Below, piece after piece: positions 16,507-29,210 of a stretch of 64,000 nucleotides of DNA. Within the stretch, counting starts at the first letter, position 1, and the number at the start of each line of letters is the position of its first letter. The position numbers and the translations under genes are program-made. The notes below the pieces were generated by a model. It searched no databases and was not told where the DNA came from. It was given only the letters and a program-made list of their open reading frames with translations. The DNA comes from Clostridia bacterium (GTDB lineage: Bacteria; Bacillota; Clostridia; Lachnospirales; Lachnospiraceae): contig CAJTEN010000014.1 in the NCBI GenBank assembly GCA_910575245.1, forward strand, positions 62,001-126,000. Direction: 5' to 3'.

Positions 16507-17532
16507 ATGCAGTTAGATGAAAGAAAATATACAATATTGCAGGCCATCATCCGCACATACTTAGAGACGGGTGAGCCGGTAGGAAGCAGAACGATCTCTA
16601 AATATACAGATCTGAATCTAAGTTCGGCAACTATTCGAAATGAGATGGCTGATCTTGAGGAATTGGGTTACATTTTACAGCCGCACACTTCTGCGGGACG
16701 CATTCCGTCTGATAAAGGATATCGACTGTATGTGGATAAGATGATGGAAGAGAAGGAACGTGAAGTGGAGGAGATGAAGGAGATCCTTCTTGAGAAAGAA
16801 GATAAGATGGATCATCTCCTGAAGCAGGCGGCCAGGATGCTTGCGACGAATACGGAGTATGCGGCTATGGTATCGGCGCCGCAGTACCATCGCAATAAGC
16901 TGAAGTTCATTCAGCTGTCCCGCGTGGATTTCAATCAGATTCTGGCAGTCATTGTGGTGGAAGGCAATGTGATCAAGAACAGAATGCTGACGGTAGCGGA
17001 GGGACTGAGTGATGAGACGCTTCTGAAGCTGAATATCCTGTTGAATACGCATTTGAACGGTCTGTCAATGGAACAGATTAATCTGGGGATGATTGCCGCG
17101 ATGAAGCAGCAGGCAGGAATCCACAGCGACATTGTAGCCGGAGTGATTGATGCGGTGGCTGAGGCGATCAAGGCCGATGAGGATCTGGAGATTTATACCA
17201 GCGGTACGAAGAACTTTTTCAAGTATCCCGAATTGTCGGACCATGAGAGAGCCAGTGAACTGATCACCACTTTTGAAGAGAAGCAGCTGCTGAGCGAACT
17301 GGTGCAGGATAATCTGGCAGATGAGAACAATACGGGCATACAGGTATATATCGGCAATGAGACGCCGGTGCAGGGAATGCGGGACTGCAGTATTGTGACC
17401 GCGACCTATGAACTGGATGAGGGCATGAAGGGAACCATCGGTATTATCGGCCCCAAAAGAATGGATTACGAGAAAGTGGTAAAGAATCTGAAGCTTCTGA
17501 AGAACCAGCTGGATGATCTATACAGAAAGTAG
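16507..17532 (+). CDS. hrcA: Heat-inducible transcription repressor HrcA
   Basis: 341 residues. An N-terminal winged helix (MQLDERKYTILQAIIRTYLETGEPVGSRTIS, SSATIRNEMADLEELGYILQPHTSAGRIPSDKGYR) binds CIRCE; the C-terminal two thirds form the dimerization domain. The frame also allows TTG at 16480, but this lies inside the CIRCE operator; ATG 16507 has GGGAGA at 6-nt spacing and gives the canonical N terminus. First gene of the operon hrcA-grpE-dnaK-dnaJ, in the usual Firmicute order. Confidence 0.97.
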   Translation: MQLDERKYTILQAIIRTYLETGEPVGSRTISKYTDLNLSSATIRNEMADLEELGYILQPHTSAGRIPSDKGYRLYVDKMMEEKEREVEEMKEILLEKEDKMDHLLKQAARMLATNTEYAAMVSAPQYHRNKLKFIQLSRVDFNQILAVIVVEGNVIKNRMLTVAEGLSDETLLKLNILLNTHLNGLSMEQINLGMIAAMKQQAGIHSDIVAGVIDAVAEAIKADEDLEIYTSGTKNFFKYPELSDHERASELITTFEEKQLLSELVQDNLADENNTGIQVYIGNETPVQGMRDCSIVTATYELDEGMKGTIGIIGPKRMDYEKVVKNLKLLKNQLDDLYRK

Positions 17533-17636
17533 ACTGAATGTAAACACGGGAAATATTTTGTAACCTGTGGCAGGAAATAAAACAGAATAGTTGAAAATAG
17601 ATGGCAGTCATTATTTAGCAGAAAGGAATGAGAATC

Positions 17637-18269
17637 GTGGCAGAAGAAAAAGATAAACTTAAGGAAGAAAATCTGACCGATGAGAGTACCTCCGAGACAG
17701 CGGAAGAGGTAAGCGAAGAAACGGCGGCAGAACCGGCAGAGGCTGCAGGAGAAGCGGAAGGATCAGAAGAAGAGACTTCCAGGGAAAGTAAGCGCGAGAA
17801 GAAGAAAAGGGAAAAGGCAGACAAGAAGCAGGATGCGCTGAAAGAGAAGATTGAGGAGCTGGAAGACCGGGTAAAGCGCCAGATGGCAGAGTTTGATAAT
17901 TTCCGCAAGCGGTCTGAGAAGGAGAAGACGATGATGTTCGGGACCGGCGCCAGAAGTGTGATCGAGAAGATCCTTCCGGTGGTGGATAATTTCGAGAGAG
18001 GCTTGGCGTCCGTGCCGGATGAAGAGAAAGAGAACGGCTTTGCCCAGGGCATGGAGATGATTTACAAGCAGCTGATGACAGAACTTGAGAAGATGGAAGT
18101 GAAACCGATCCCGGCAGTAGGGGAGGAGTTCAATCCTGATTTCCATAATGCAGTGATGCAGGTAGAGAGTGAAGAATACGAATCCGGCGTGATCGCGCAG
18201 GAACTGCAGAAGGGATACACCTACCGCGACAGTGTGGTGAGGCACAGCATGGTTGCGGTGGTAAGCTAG
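17637..18269 (+). CDS. grpE: Nucleotide exchange factor GrpE
   Basis: Releases ADP from DnaK. 210 residues: a long acidic, low-complexity N terminus (to about residue 60), a coiled coil (EKADKKQDALKEKIEELEDRVKRQMAEFDNFRKRSEKEK), then the conserved beta domain with FNPDFHNAVMQVE and VRHSMVAVVS. Two starts are possible: ATG 17628 touches the GAAAGGA Shine-Dalgarno directly, whereas GTG 17637 stands 9 nt from it, so GTG is preferred. Second gene of the CIRCE operon. Confidence 0.95.
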   Translation: MAEEKDKLKEENLTDESTSETAEEVSEETAAEPAEAAGEAEGSEEETSRESKREKKKREKADKKQDALKEKIEELEDRVKRQMAEFDNFRKRSEKEKTMMFGTGARSVIEKILPVVDNFERGLASVPDEEKENGFAQGMEMIYKQLMTELEKMEVKPIPAVGEEFNPDFHNAVMQVESEEYESGVIAQELQKGYTYRDSVVRHSMVAVVS

Positions 18270-18372
18270 AAGAGCCGGATCACGGCAATGAAGGCTGATG
18301 TTTCCGGTGCCGGATGAAGATGACATGGGAATGCGGGACGGGGGACAGAGCCTGATACAATGGATAGTCTGT

Positions 18373-18413
18373 GAAAAGAAACTGCAGGGCAGTTATTCTT
18401 TTCAGATGATCAT
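18373..18413 (+). other. Hairpin in the grpE-dnaK gap
   Basis: GAAAAGAA and TTCTTTTC arms with inner CTGC/GCAG pairing. It ends in UUUUC and lies 53 nt before dnaK. It could be a weak attenuator or a processing site that sets the dnaK level relative to hrcA-grpE. Confidence 0.4.
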
Positions 18414-18453
18414 AGAGAGTATGTGTAATTGTTAATAAAGGTATCTTTGATAG

Positions 18454-20328
<1,875 letters not shown>

Positions 20329-20356
20329 AGATATAGAGAAATTCGAAAGCGTTATC

Positions 20357-20383
20357 CTTGGGTGCCTGAGTATGGCACCCAAG
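20357..20383 (+). terminator. Hairpin between dnaK and dnaJ
   Basis: CTTGGGTGCC and GGCACCCAAG, a perfect 10-bp stem with a 7-nt loop, followed by AATTTCTGTG. The poor U-tract suggests partial termination or a 3' stabilizer, consistent with lower dnaJ than dnaK output. Confidence 0.5.
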
Positions 20384-20456
20384 AATTTCTGTGTTATGCC
20401 GGAAAGTGTCCATACAGATATTTTCCGGGATGGAATAGGCTTGGAGGATTATGAAA

Positions 20457-21638
20457 ATGGCGGAACAAAAAAGAGACTATTACGAGGTGCTCGGTATAGA
20501 GAAGAATGCCGATGACGCCGCAATTAAAAAAGCATACAGAGTTCTGGCTAAGAAATATCATCCTGATATGAATCCGGGTGATGCAGAAGCTGAGAAGAAA
20601 TTTAAAGAAGCTTCCGAAGCTTATGCGGTTCTGAGCGATCCCGAGAAGAGACGGCAGTATGACCAGTATGGGCATGCCGCTTTCGATGGCGCAGGCGGAC
20701 CTGGCGGATTCGGTGGTTTTGATTTTAACAGCGCTGATTTTACTGATATCTTCGGTGATATTTTCGGCGATATCTTCGGGGGAGGCCGCCGTGGCGGCAG
20801 CAGGAGCAACGGACCGATGAAGGGAGCGAATATCCGTTCCAGCGTCCGCATTACCTTCGAGGAGGCAGTATTCGGCGTAGAGAAGGAAATTGAGCTGACG
20901 CTTAAGGATGAGTGTACGGCTTGTCACGGAACCGGTGCGAAACCGGGAACCAGTCCGGAGACATGTTCGAAGTGCGGCGGCAAGGGGCAGGTAGTATTTA
21001 CCCAGCAGTCCTTCTTCGGGACAGTCAGAAATGTGCAGACCTGTCCGGACTGTCACGGAACCGGCAAGGTTATCAAGGATAAATGTCCGGACTGCCGTGG
21101 CACGGGCTATATTGCAAATAAGAAGAAGATACAGGTGTCCATTCCTGCCGGGATCGACAACGGACAGTGTGTCCGGATCCGTGATAAGGGAGAACCAGGA
21201 ACAAACGGCGGACCGAGAGGCGATCTGCTGGTAGAGGTAGTAGTGGGCAGGCATCCTATTTTCCAGAGACAGGATGAGAACATATACTCTACCGTGCCTA
21301 TGTCTTTCGCTGTGGCAGCGCTGGGTGGTGAGATTGTGATTGATACGGTGGACGGCAAGGTAATCTATGATGTTAAGGCGGGAACCCAGACGGATACCAA
21401 GGTGCGTCTGAAGGGAAAAGGCGTTCCCTCCCTGCGCAACAGGGATATCAGGGGTGACCACTATGTAACGCTGGTGGTGCAGGTGCCGGATAAGCTGTCG
21501 CATGAGGCGAAGGATCTTCTGAAGAAATTCGACGAGGAGACAGGGGATACCCTGAATGCTGCCAAGAATGTCACGTCAGGACGTGCAGAAGAGCCGACAA
21601 GCGGCAAGGGCAGAGGGAAGAAGAAGCTCTGGAAGTAA
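20457..21638 (+). CDS. dnaJ: Chaperone DnaJ (Hsp40)
   Basis: Stimulates DnaK ATPase and delivers substrates. 393 residues: J domain with HPD in [10 protein letters not shown], Gly/Phe linker ([12 protein letters not shown]...), four zinc-finger CxxCxGxG repeats ([32 protein letters not shown]), and the C-terminal substrate domains. ATG 20451 is also in frame, but GGAGG (20443-20447) is only 3 nt from it and 9 nt from 20457, which gives the usual [13 protein letters not shown] start. Confidence 0.97.
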   Translation: MAEQKRDYYEVLGIEKNADDAAIKKAYRVLAKKYHPDMNPGDAEAEKKFKEASEAYAVLSDPEKRRQYDQYGHAAFDGAGGPGGFGGFDFNSADFTDIFGDIFGDIFGGGRRGGSRSNGPMKGANIRSSVRITFEEAVFGVEKEIELTLKDECTACHGTGAKPGTSPETCSKCGGKGQVVFTQQSFFGTVRNVQTCPDCHGTGKVIKDKCPDCRGTGYIANKKKIQVSIPAGIDNGQCVRIRDKGEPGTNGGPRGDLLVEVVVGRHPIFQRQDENIYSTVPMSFAVAALGGEIVIDTVDGKVIYDVKAGTQTDTKVRLKGKGVPSLRNRDIRGDHYVTLVVQVPDKLSHEAKDLLKKFDEETGDTLNAAKNVTSGRAEEPTSGKGRGKKKLWK

Positions 21639-21669
21639 ATTTGAGAGGAATAAAATAGCAGACAGATTG

Positions 21670-21714
21670 AAAGCACACTTTCTTATGGAGAAGAGAAGGT
21701 GTGCTTTGTTTCTT
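21670..21714 (+). terminator. Terminator of the heat-shock operon
   Basis: AAAGCACAC pairs with GTGTGCTTT around a purine-rich loop with further TTCT/AGAA pairing, followed by GTTTCTT. Confidence 0.7.
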
Positions 21715-21727
21715 GCAGAGGAATATG

Positions 21728-21756
21728 TTGAAAATGGCAGAAATCATTGTTATGAT
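21728..21756 (+). promoter_or_regulatory. Promoter of the first S8 protease
   Basis: TTGAAA (21728-21733), 17-bp spacer, TATGAT (21751-21756). Leader of about 28 nt to the ATG at 21791. Confidence 0.6.
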
Positions 21757-21790
21757 TATTATGTTCATGATTTTCTAAGGAGGAAAAGTG

Positions 21791-24700
21791 ATGAAAATAA
21801 AGAATCTGAGCAAGGCCATTGCGGCATTTGTGCTTTCTGCGGCGTTGATGGCGGAGCCTCTTGCCGGTATGCCGGCAGTCCGTGCAGAGGAGGCCCAGGC
21901 GGAGAGTCAGGAGAATATAGAAAACCCGGAAGCAGGAGATAACAGCGGACTTACGGAAAATACAGACTCCGAAGGCGAGAATGCAGGTACGGAGAATCCG
22001 GGAACGGAAGATGGCGATGAAAGTGCGGGAGAGCCGGGAACAGAAAACGGCGGTGCAGGTACAGAGAATCCGGGAGCCGAAAACGGGGATGAAAGCGTGG
22101 ATAACCCTGACACCGGAGGTGACAATGAGGACGCGGAAGAGCCGAAGGATGAAAGCGGCGAAGAAACAGGCGGTACGTCAGACGAGGAAACAGGCACCGA
22201 TGATACGGTTGACGGCATAGCCGGATCCGAAACAAAAGATGTGAACGGTGAAGCAGAGGATTGGAGCGGGGAGCCGGAGAACAAGGCATCAGATGAGGAG
22301 AGTGTTGCGGGGCAAGACAACGAAGAGACAGGCGGCTTCTCGGATATGCCCGCCGGATACAGACTGACTTCGTATCAGCGGGAATTGAAGGCAGGTCTGA
22401 CAGAAGATCTGGAGCAGATACAGGAAAGCGATGAAGGCATGGCCTATGCCGCGAGGAGAGTTTTCACTTTCGCGCAGAGTAAAGAAGAGGCGGAAATGAT
22501 TGCCGAGGCTTATCATGCGGAGATTGAAGATTTCAGCATGGGTGTCCTGACGCTGAAACTCAGTGAAGACAAGACGGTCAGAGCGGCAGTTAAGGCGGCG
22601 GCAGCTATGGATAATAGTCTGCCTGCGGTGTGGCCTGATTACCGCCGTGAATTATATGAGGAGGTATTTCCCGAGAGTTCCTGGCCGGAGGATAGTACGG
22701 CAGAGCTGGAAGTGACAGAAGAAGAATACAGTATAGACGAGGAGTCAGCCTTAAGCCAGCCGGAGGAAGAGATTTCTGCGCAGGAAGCATACGGACAGGT
22801 ATTGAATGAACTGAATGAGTTCTCGGATCCCTATCTGAATCCGGCCAGTGACCGGTATCAGTGGTTTCACACCGCTGTCGGCTCTCTGTATGCATGGAAG
22901 GCCGGTTACACAGGCCAGTCGGTCACGGTGGGAGTAATCGACACCGGAGTGAGTTCCAATCCGGATCTGGATGATAACCTGACAGGCGGATATAATTTCT
23001 GTGACGGGAACACGGAGACGGATGACGGTTACGGGCATGGCACGCATGTGGCGGGGACGATCGCTGCTCTGGCGAATGGTGATCAGGGAGCCGGCGTTGC
23101 ACCCGGCGCGAAGATTTATAATGCGAAAGTATTCGGAAATGACGCAAGCAAGAGCGGCTATGATTCTACGATTATGAAAGCAATCCTTTACCTGATCAAT
23201 GAGGAAGATAATTCGACGCAGCGGACGAATGCCGAAGCGCCAAGAGCCGACATCATCAATATGAGCATCGGTGGCTCCGGTGATACGAACGGGTTCCAGT
23301 CTGTGCTGGATAAAGCCAGAGACAAGGGGGTTATCGTGTTTGCGGCTACGGGCAACGACGGCGCATCGACGATGATGTACCCCGCTTCCTATGACCACGT
23401 CATTGCGGTGGCGGCTACGGATACAAACAATGAGCGGGCATATTTTTCCAATTACGGTTATAAGACAGATCTGGCGGCGCCTGGTGTGAATATATGGGCA
23501 ACCAACACAGACGGGAACGGAGGGGCGGTTTACGAATCCCAGCAGGGCACTTCCATGGCATGTCCCGTGGCTGCGGGGGAGGCGGCAGTTATTTTGTCCG
23601 GACAGGCAGACCTGCCGTCACTGAAGGGGAAGTCAGGAGCCGGGAGAGTGGATGCCCTGGAAGCTGTTATGAAAGAGAACGCGGTCAGTGCCGGTGACGG
23701 CATGGGCGGCGGGATAACCAATCTGGCGCAGGTATTTCATCTGGACACTGCGGTCATGAAACCAAGTGCACCTGCTATAGAGATTACTGATAATTCCGAC
23801 CAGAAAGGACAGTCGGTGGAGGTGACGGTCACAGCTCAGGCAGGTATGCGGCTGTGCTATACGACCAATGGCAGGAATCCTGTCTATAAGAACGAGGCGG
23901 CGGGCACCGATACGACGCTGGTGGATGGTAGTACGATATCTTTTACCATAGACGGCTCCCAGGCCGTGAAGGGAACGGTGAAGGCTTTCGCCATCAGCGG
24001 CGACGGTGTGATCAGTTCCGTCAAGTCCAAGAGCTATAAGCTGTCGCCTTATGTGAAGGAGATTATCGTGTCCGGCCCGGCTAAGGTAGAGAGAGGCCGA
24101 AGCATTCAGCTTACGGCAACAGTTGCACCCAGTTATGCAGCCAACAAAAAAGTGACGTGGAATCTGAAGGATTCGTCGGATGAGCCGGTTGACACTTCAA
24201 AGATCAGGATTGACGGGAGAGGAAAAATTACGGTTGCGGACACGGCCGATTTAGGAGCTTATACGGTTATTACACAGACAGGGGACGGCGGAGGAGCCGA
24301 GACACGATATACGATTCAAGTCATTGAAAAGGGGACTGCGGTCACGAGTCTGACTTTCGATAAAGATACAACGAAAGAACTGTGGATTACAAAGGAAATG
24401 CCCACCCCGGCAGTGAATTTGGCAGACAGTTTGACGGTCACAGAGAAGGATTCGTCCGGTACAAAACTGGAATACAGGGGAGACAAGCTGGAAGACCGGG
24501 TGGTATGGACAAGCAGCAAGCTATCAGTAGCCGAGGTGGATTCCCAAGGTGTCGTAACCGCAAAAAGTGCAGGAACGGTCACCATTACAGCCAGGGCGAA
24601 CGATAACGGCAATAAGAAGGTAAGTGTCAAAATCAGTGTAAAACAGAGTGTTACTAAAGTCACGGTCACCACGGCTAAGGGGAAGACCGATGCGGAATTA

Positions 24701-26170
24701 TTCACAGTTGCGGCAGGCAGGAGTATGACGCTTAAGGCTTCTGTTAGTCCGGTTAAACCGGCCAATAAGAAAGTACAGTGGAGTATCAGCCCCACATCGG
24801 CCGATGTAACGATCAACAGGACCAGCGGTAAAATTTCGGTCAAACCGGGAGCGGAGTCAGCTGTCTATACGGTGACGGCGACGGCTTCCGATGGAAAAGG
24901 AGCGGCGGCGCATCAGGAGGTTAAAGTGTACGGCGGCGCTGTCGGGAAGATCAGTCTGGATACATCCAAAACCACATTGTATACGAAGAAAGTGGATGAT
25001 GATAAAACCGATACACAGGTCATAACGGCCACGATTACCGGAGCTGATGGAAGCACAGATTTTGATCCCAATGCCTATACTGTCACGAGCAGCAAGGAAT
25101 CTGTCGTAAAAGCAGCAGCCAAACTCGTGGAACAAGAGGGAAAGGTCAAAGTACAGATTACACTCACTTCGGCGGGTGAAAAGTATGGCAAGGCCAAAGT
25201 GACAATCGCCTCCACAGACGGAAGCAATAAAAAGGCTGTCTGCCATGTGACTGTCAGCGGAGGGATCAATAGTGTGGAAATGCAGGATACTGCCGGAAAG
25301 AAGGTAAGCAGCCTGAAGCTGTTCAGGGCTGTGGGCTCCGGTGCGCCGGAGTCAGCCGTGCTTAAGGCTGTGATCAAAGGGTCGGAAGGGGTTAATCCTG
25401 CAGCCTGTGATGTGATCAGCAGCAACCCGGCGCTGGTAAGGGTGTCACTGAATAAACAGACCAATGAAATCCTGGTAAGCGCCAGTGACAGATCCACCGG
25501 CAAAGCGACGGTAACGCTGAAAGCGACCGACGGAAGCGGCAGGAAAGCATCCTGCAGTGTCACGGTCAGCAATCCGGTCTCCAGAATCAATATTGCTCCG
25601 AAAGCGGGAGCCACCAGATATGTGGTGTCGGGCAAGAGCGTGCAGCTGACAGCCACACTCGAGACAGAATACGGCAAAGTTTCCAACCAGAAAGTGACTT
25701 GGGAGCTGTCCAACACAGCGACAGGTATGGGGATTGCCATTAATTCTTCGGGAAAGGTAACCGTGCCCGAAGGACTGGAAGGGAAAACGGAAGATTTCAC
25801 GGTTACAGCCACGGCGAAAGACGGAAGCGGCGCCAAAGCATCTTACACGATACGGCTGCGGCCGCCGACAACAAAGTTTGAGATAAAATCCAGGCCGCCG
25901 GTGAATGATGTCTATGACGTCTATAACCTTTATACCATAAGGTTTACTTCCGATTGTACAGCGCCTGTGTCATGCGCGTCATCTTCACCGGAAGTGGCAG
26001 CACCGTCGATTGTGTATACACCGTACAATCCGAATACGAAGACCGGCGGAACAGGCAGTATCAGTTTTATGGCAACTGAGGAGGGATATGCAACTTTCAC
26101 AGTCAAAGCACTGGATACATCAGATCAAACCTGTGAAATAATGTGTACATTTCAAAATAATGAGGGGTAG
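21791..26170 (+). CDS. Secreted subtilisin-family (S8) protease with Ig-like tail, copy 1
   Basis: 1459 residues. Signal peptide (MKIKNLSKAIAAFVLSAALM, cleavage near VRAEE, residue 32); acidic linker of GTENPGTE-like units (about 33-185); prodomain (FTFAQSKEEAEMIAEAYHAEI...LPAVWPDYRR); S8 catalytic domain with Asp384 (VGVIDTGVSS), His416 (GHGTHVAGT), oxyanion Asn in ATGNDGAS and Ser588 (GTSMACPVAAGEA); a chitobiase C-terminal-like module (LCYTTNGRNPVYKN); then about six Big_2-type Ig domains to the end. All catalytic residues are intact, so it is probably active outside the cell. No sortase motif. AAGGAGG precedes; GTG 21788 is also in frame but closer to it than ideal. Paralogues lie at 26176 (broken) and 34570. 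Substrate unknown. Confidence 0.92.
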   Translation: MKIKNLSKAIAAFVLSAALMAEPLAGMPAVRAEEAQAESQENIENPEAGDNSGLTENTDSEGENAGTENPGTEDGDESAGEPGTENGGAGTENPGAENGDESVDNPDTGGDNEDAEEPKDESGEETGGTSDEETGTDDTVDGIAGSETKDVNGEAEDWSGEPENKASDEESVAGQDNEETGGFSDMPAGYRLTSYQRELKAGLTEDLEQIQESDEGMAYAARRVFTFAQSKEEAEMIAEAYHAEIEDFSMGVLTLKLSEDKTVRAAVKAAAAMDNSLPAVWPDYRRELYEEVFPESSWPEDSTAELEVTEEEYSIDEESALSQPEEEISAQEAYGQVLNELNEFSDPYLNPASDRYQWFHTAVGSLYAWKAGYTGQSVTVGVIDTGVSSNPDLDDNLTGGYNFCDGNTETDDGYGHGTHVAGTIAALANGDQGAGVAPGAKIYNAKVFGNDASKSGYDSTIMKAILYLINEEDNSTQRTNAEAPRADIINMSIGGSGDTNGFQSVLDKARDKGVIVFAATGNDGASTMMYPASYDHVIAVAATDTNNERAYFSNYGYKTDLAAPGVNIWATNTDGNGGAVYESQQGTSMACPVAAGEAAVILSGQADLPSLKGKSGAGRVDALEAVMKENAVSAGDGMGGGITNLAQVFHLDTAVMKPSAPAIEITDNSDQKGQSVEVTVTAQAGMRLCYTTNGRNPVYKNEAAGTDTTLVDGSTISFTIDGSQAVKGTVKAFAISGDGVISSVKSKSYKLSPYVKEIIVSGPAKVERGRSIQLTATVAPSYAANKKVTWNLKDSSDEPVDTSKIRIDGRGKITVADTADLGAYTVITQTGDGGGAETRYTIQVIEKGTAVTSLTFDKDTTKELWITKEMPTPAVNLADSLTVTEKDSSGTKLEYRGDKLEDRVVWTSSKLSVAEVDSQGVVTAKSAGTVTITARANDNGNKKVSVKISVKQSVTKVTVTTAKGKTDAELFTVAAGRSMTLKASVSPVKPANKKVQWSISPTSADVTINRTSGKISVKPGAESAVYTVTATASDGKGAAAHQEVKVYGGAVGKISLDTSKTTLYTKKVDDDKTDTQVITATITGADGSTDFDPNAYTVTSSKESVVKAAAKLVEQEGKVKVQITLTSAGEKYGKAKVTIASTDGSNKKAVCHVTVSGGINSVEMQDTAGKKVSSLKLFRAVGSGAPESAVLKAVIKGSEGVNPAACDVISSNPALVRVSLNKQTNEILVSASDRSTGKATVTLKATDGSGRKASCSVTVSNPVSRINIAPKAGATRYVVSGKSVQLTATLETEYGKVSNQKVTWELSNTATGMGIAINSSGKVTVPEGLEGKTEDFTVTATAKDGSGAKASYTIRLRPPTTKFEIKSRPPVNDVYDVYNLYTIRFTSDCTAPVSCASSSPEVAAPSIVYTPYNPNTKTGGTGSISFMATEEGYATFTVKALDTSDQTCEIMCTFQNNEG

Positions 26171-26175
26171 AAATA

Positions 26176-29074
26176 ATGAAGAACCATCGAAGAAGAATCA
26201 GAAGGCTCTTTTCACTGCTGCTTGCGGCAATGCTGGCTGTCGAACCGGCCGGGACACTGCCTGCGGTCTATGCTGCGGAAGACAGTCCGGAGACTATGAT
26301 AATGACGGAAACGGATACCGTCGGTTCGGATCATGGACAAGAGAGTGGGACTCCGGATTCGGGGAACAGGGAAGAGGAGACAAGCGGAGAGACAGACATG
26401 GCACGCATGTGGCAGGTATCATAGGGGCGAAGGCCAATGGAAGCATGGGTGTTGGTGTGGCGCCTGATGTGACGCTTTACAGCGGTAATGTATATCCAAC
26501 GGATCAGGAACAGACGCTGATATTATGAGCGCTATCAGAGCGGCTCAAAGCAGACAGGTAGATATCATTAACATGAGTCTGGGCGGGATCGGCTATAACG
26601 GTTCTTTTCAGACGGTGGTCAATGGTGCCTATAAGCAGGGAATAGCCATCTTTGCAGCGGCAGGCAATGACGGCGGGGTAAATTATGATTATCCGGCGTG
26701 TTACGATCATGTGATCAGTGTAGCCGCAACGAATGCGAGTAATGGGCGGGCATATTTTTCCAATTATGGAAATAAAGTAGATCTGAGCGCACCAGGCGTT
26801 GACATTTGGTCTACAGCTAATAAGGGCAGCTATTATGTGAGGATGAGCGGTACATCTATGGCCTGTCCCGTGGCGGCAGGTGAGGCGGCAGTCATTCTGT
26901 CCGGTGATGCGGACATACGGAACAAGACCGGGAAGACGAGAGTGGATGCCCTGGAAAGTCTGATGAAGTCCAATACGGTCAAAACCGGTTCCGGCATGGG
27001 TTCCGGCATCACGATGTTGCCTAAGGCATTGAAACTGAGTACGGCGGCTGTAAAGCCTGCCGCACCGGTTATTCGGATTACGCCCGACAATACTTCCGCA
27101 GCGCAGAGCGTCAGGGTGTCTATAGAAGCGCCGGACAATGTGAAAGTGTACTATACGACCAATGGACAGAACCCTGTTTTCAAAAACGGACTGCCGGAGA
27201 GCGGTGTGCTCCGGTATTCGCAGTCTTTCACGGTCAGCGGCCAGGCAAAAGCTACGGTCAAGGCAGCAGCGGTCAATGAAAGCGGTGTATCAAGTGCGGT
27301 CAGGTCTGTAACGTACACACTGAAGCCTTACGTCAGCAGCATTACCATATCCGGTGTTGAGCAGGTAGCCAAGGGTAAGAGCGTACAACTGAAGGCCGAA
27401 ATTCAACCCGTGTATGCGGCTAATAAGAATGTGGCCTGGGAACTGTATACTACGGACGGCAGAAAGATTGACAGCAAGGCAGACGAGGCTCTGGCTAAGG
27501 AAGCAGGGGTGAGCATATCATCGGGCGGTAAGGTGACGGCATCAGGCAAAGCGAAGACAGGGAACTATGTTGTCAGGGCAACATCGAAGGATGCCCGGGG
27601 CAGAAGCGGGACATACACAATCACAGTGATTGATACGGCGAAGATTGACAGCGTTACGCTTACGGCGACGAAGCTTTCGCTGGCACTGCCGGATGACACG
27701 GCATATAATTTGGGGTCATGTCTGGAGGGAAAATGCAAGGATGGCACAGAGGCATCCGTGTCAGACTTTAAATGGAGCAGCAGCAATACGACGGTTGCCA
27801 GAGTGAGCGCATCCGGTACCGTGACAGCTGTCCGGCCGGGGAAAGCGACGGTCACGGCGCTGGCGAATGATTCCAGCGGCAAGAAAGCGACATGTACTGT
27901 AACGGTGGTGCAGCAGGTAACAGGCATTGCCATATCGGATAACAATAAGGTGGCGGCAGGCAAAAGCCAAACTTATCAAGCGACAGTGCTTCCCGCCACG
28001 GCCAACAATAAGAAAGTGACATGGACATTGCTGGAAGGTTCCGGAGAAGTGACAGCACAGCGCGCGAAAGAGCTTGGTGTGAGCATCAATCCTTCCAGCG
28101 GCAAACTGACAACTACCTCGAAGGCGGTGACCGGTTCCTATACCGTCAGGGCCACTGCGCTGGACGGTAGCGGGATAAGCGCGGCCAAAGTAATTAAGGT
28201 CGTAAACGGATCGATCACCGGCATTACATTTCCGGATAAAACCTACAGTAAAGTAACCCTTTTCAGGAAACGGCAGACTTACAGCACGCAGACTTCGGCA
28301 GAGATTTTTGCCGAAATCAAGGGGACAGAGGGTGCGCATCTGACTGCCTATGAAGTGACAAGCAGCAATCCGGGTATTGCTGCAGTGACCGCCGGAGGAA
28401 GCAACGGAAGGATCACATTGACGATCAGTGCGACCGGTGCAGCGGCAGGTAAGTCAACTATTACAATCAAGGCCACTGACGGTTCCAACAAGAAATTGAC
28501 CAGCACGGTTACAGTCAGGAATCCTGTTTCCGGCATCAGAGTAGCGCCTTCCGGCGGAAATATACAGTATGTATCTAAAGGGAAAAGCCTACAGATGAAA
28601 GCGGTTGTAGAGACGGAGAACGGTGCGGTTTCCAGTAAAGGCGTGAAGTGGGAGATCTATGGAGGCACGGGGGTACGCATATCATCGGGCGGTAAGGTTA
28701 AGGCGGATAAGAAAGCGTCGGCAGGGTATTATTATGTCTACGCTACCGCGAAAGATGGAAGCGGTGTGACGGCATCTTATCAAATATACGTCGTGGATCC
28801 GACAACATGGATCAAGTTATATTCCGGAGGCTATCTGTCCACGAAGAGAAAAACACGGATTTCCAGAGGAAGATCTTATGCGATGAGAGTGGATTCGGAC
28901 AGCATAATAAGCAGATACACTGTTTCTTCCTCGAACCCGGCTGTGCTGTCGGGTACCTTCAGCGCTAACAATGTATTGACGATTGTGGGAAATAAGAAAG
29001 GATCGGCTACGATTACCGTGCAGACCCTGGACGGCAGCGGAAAGAAGGTAAAGTATCGGTTTACGGTGAAATAG
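26176..29074 (+). pseudogene. Broken S8 protease paralogue, copy 2
   Basis: Relic of a gene like its neighbours. Frame 1 (26176-26424) keeps an intact signal peptide (RRLFSLLLAAMLAVEPAG...VYAAE) and a short acidic linker, then jumps out of frame into the catalytic domain: the next frame reads RHGTHVAGIIGAKANGSMGVGVAPDVTLYSGNVY around 26393-26495, so the rest of the linker, prodomain and Asp-containing segment (about 300 codons compared with copies 1 and 3) are deleted. A second shift near 26495 enters the third frame (NGSGTDADIMSAIRAAQ...VDIINMSLGG), which then stays open through the serine motif SGTSMACPVAAGEAA, the chitobiase-like module (VYYTTNGQNPVFKN) and five or so Ig-like domains to 29074. 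Without Asp and with two frame changes it cannot give an active protease. It starts 5 nt after copy 1, a tandem duplicate. Confidence 0.88.
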
Positions 29075-29168
29075 TGGGTGTAATAGAAGTGTAACAGAAT
29101 AATGAGACGGAAGAGTGAAACAGATATATGAAAATAATATAAAATGACGAAATGCCATTGAAATATAT

Positions 29169-29210
29169 TATGCCGTTTATTATAATACAAGTATTATAAT
29201 AAACGGCATA
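29169..29210. repeat. 20-bp perfect palindrome
   Basis: TATGCCGTTTATTATAATAC (29169-29188), 2-nt centre, then its exact reverse complement (29191-29210). No U-tract follows. It forms the left edge of the folded element described next and may also stop transcripts from the S8 relic. Confidence 0.8.

Noticed and set aside
26393..26528. Programmed frameshifting to rescue the middle S8 protease
   Set aside because: The deletion removes the catalytic Asp and the prodomain, so no frameshift could restore an active enzyme; no slippery heptamer with a pseudoknot was seen at the joins.
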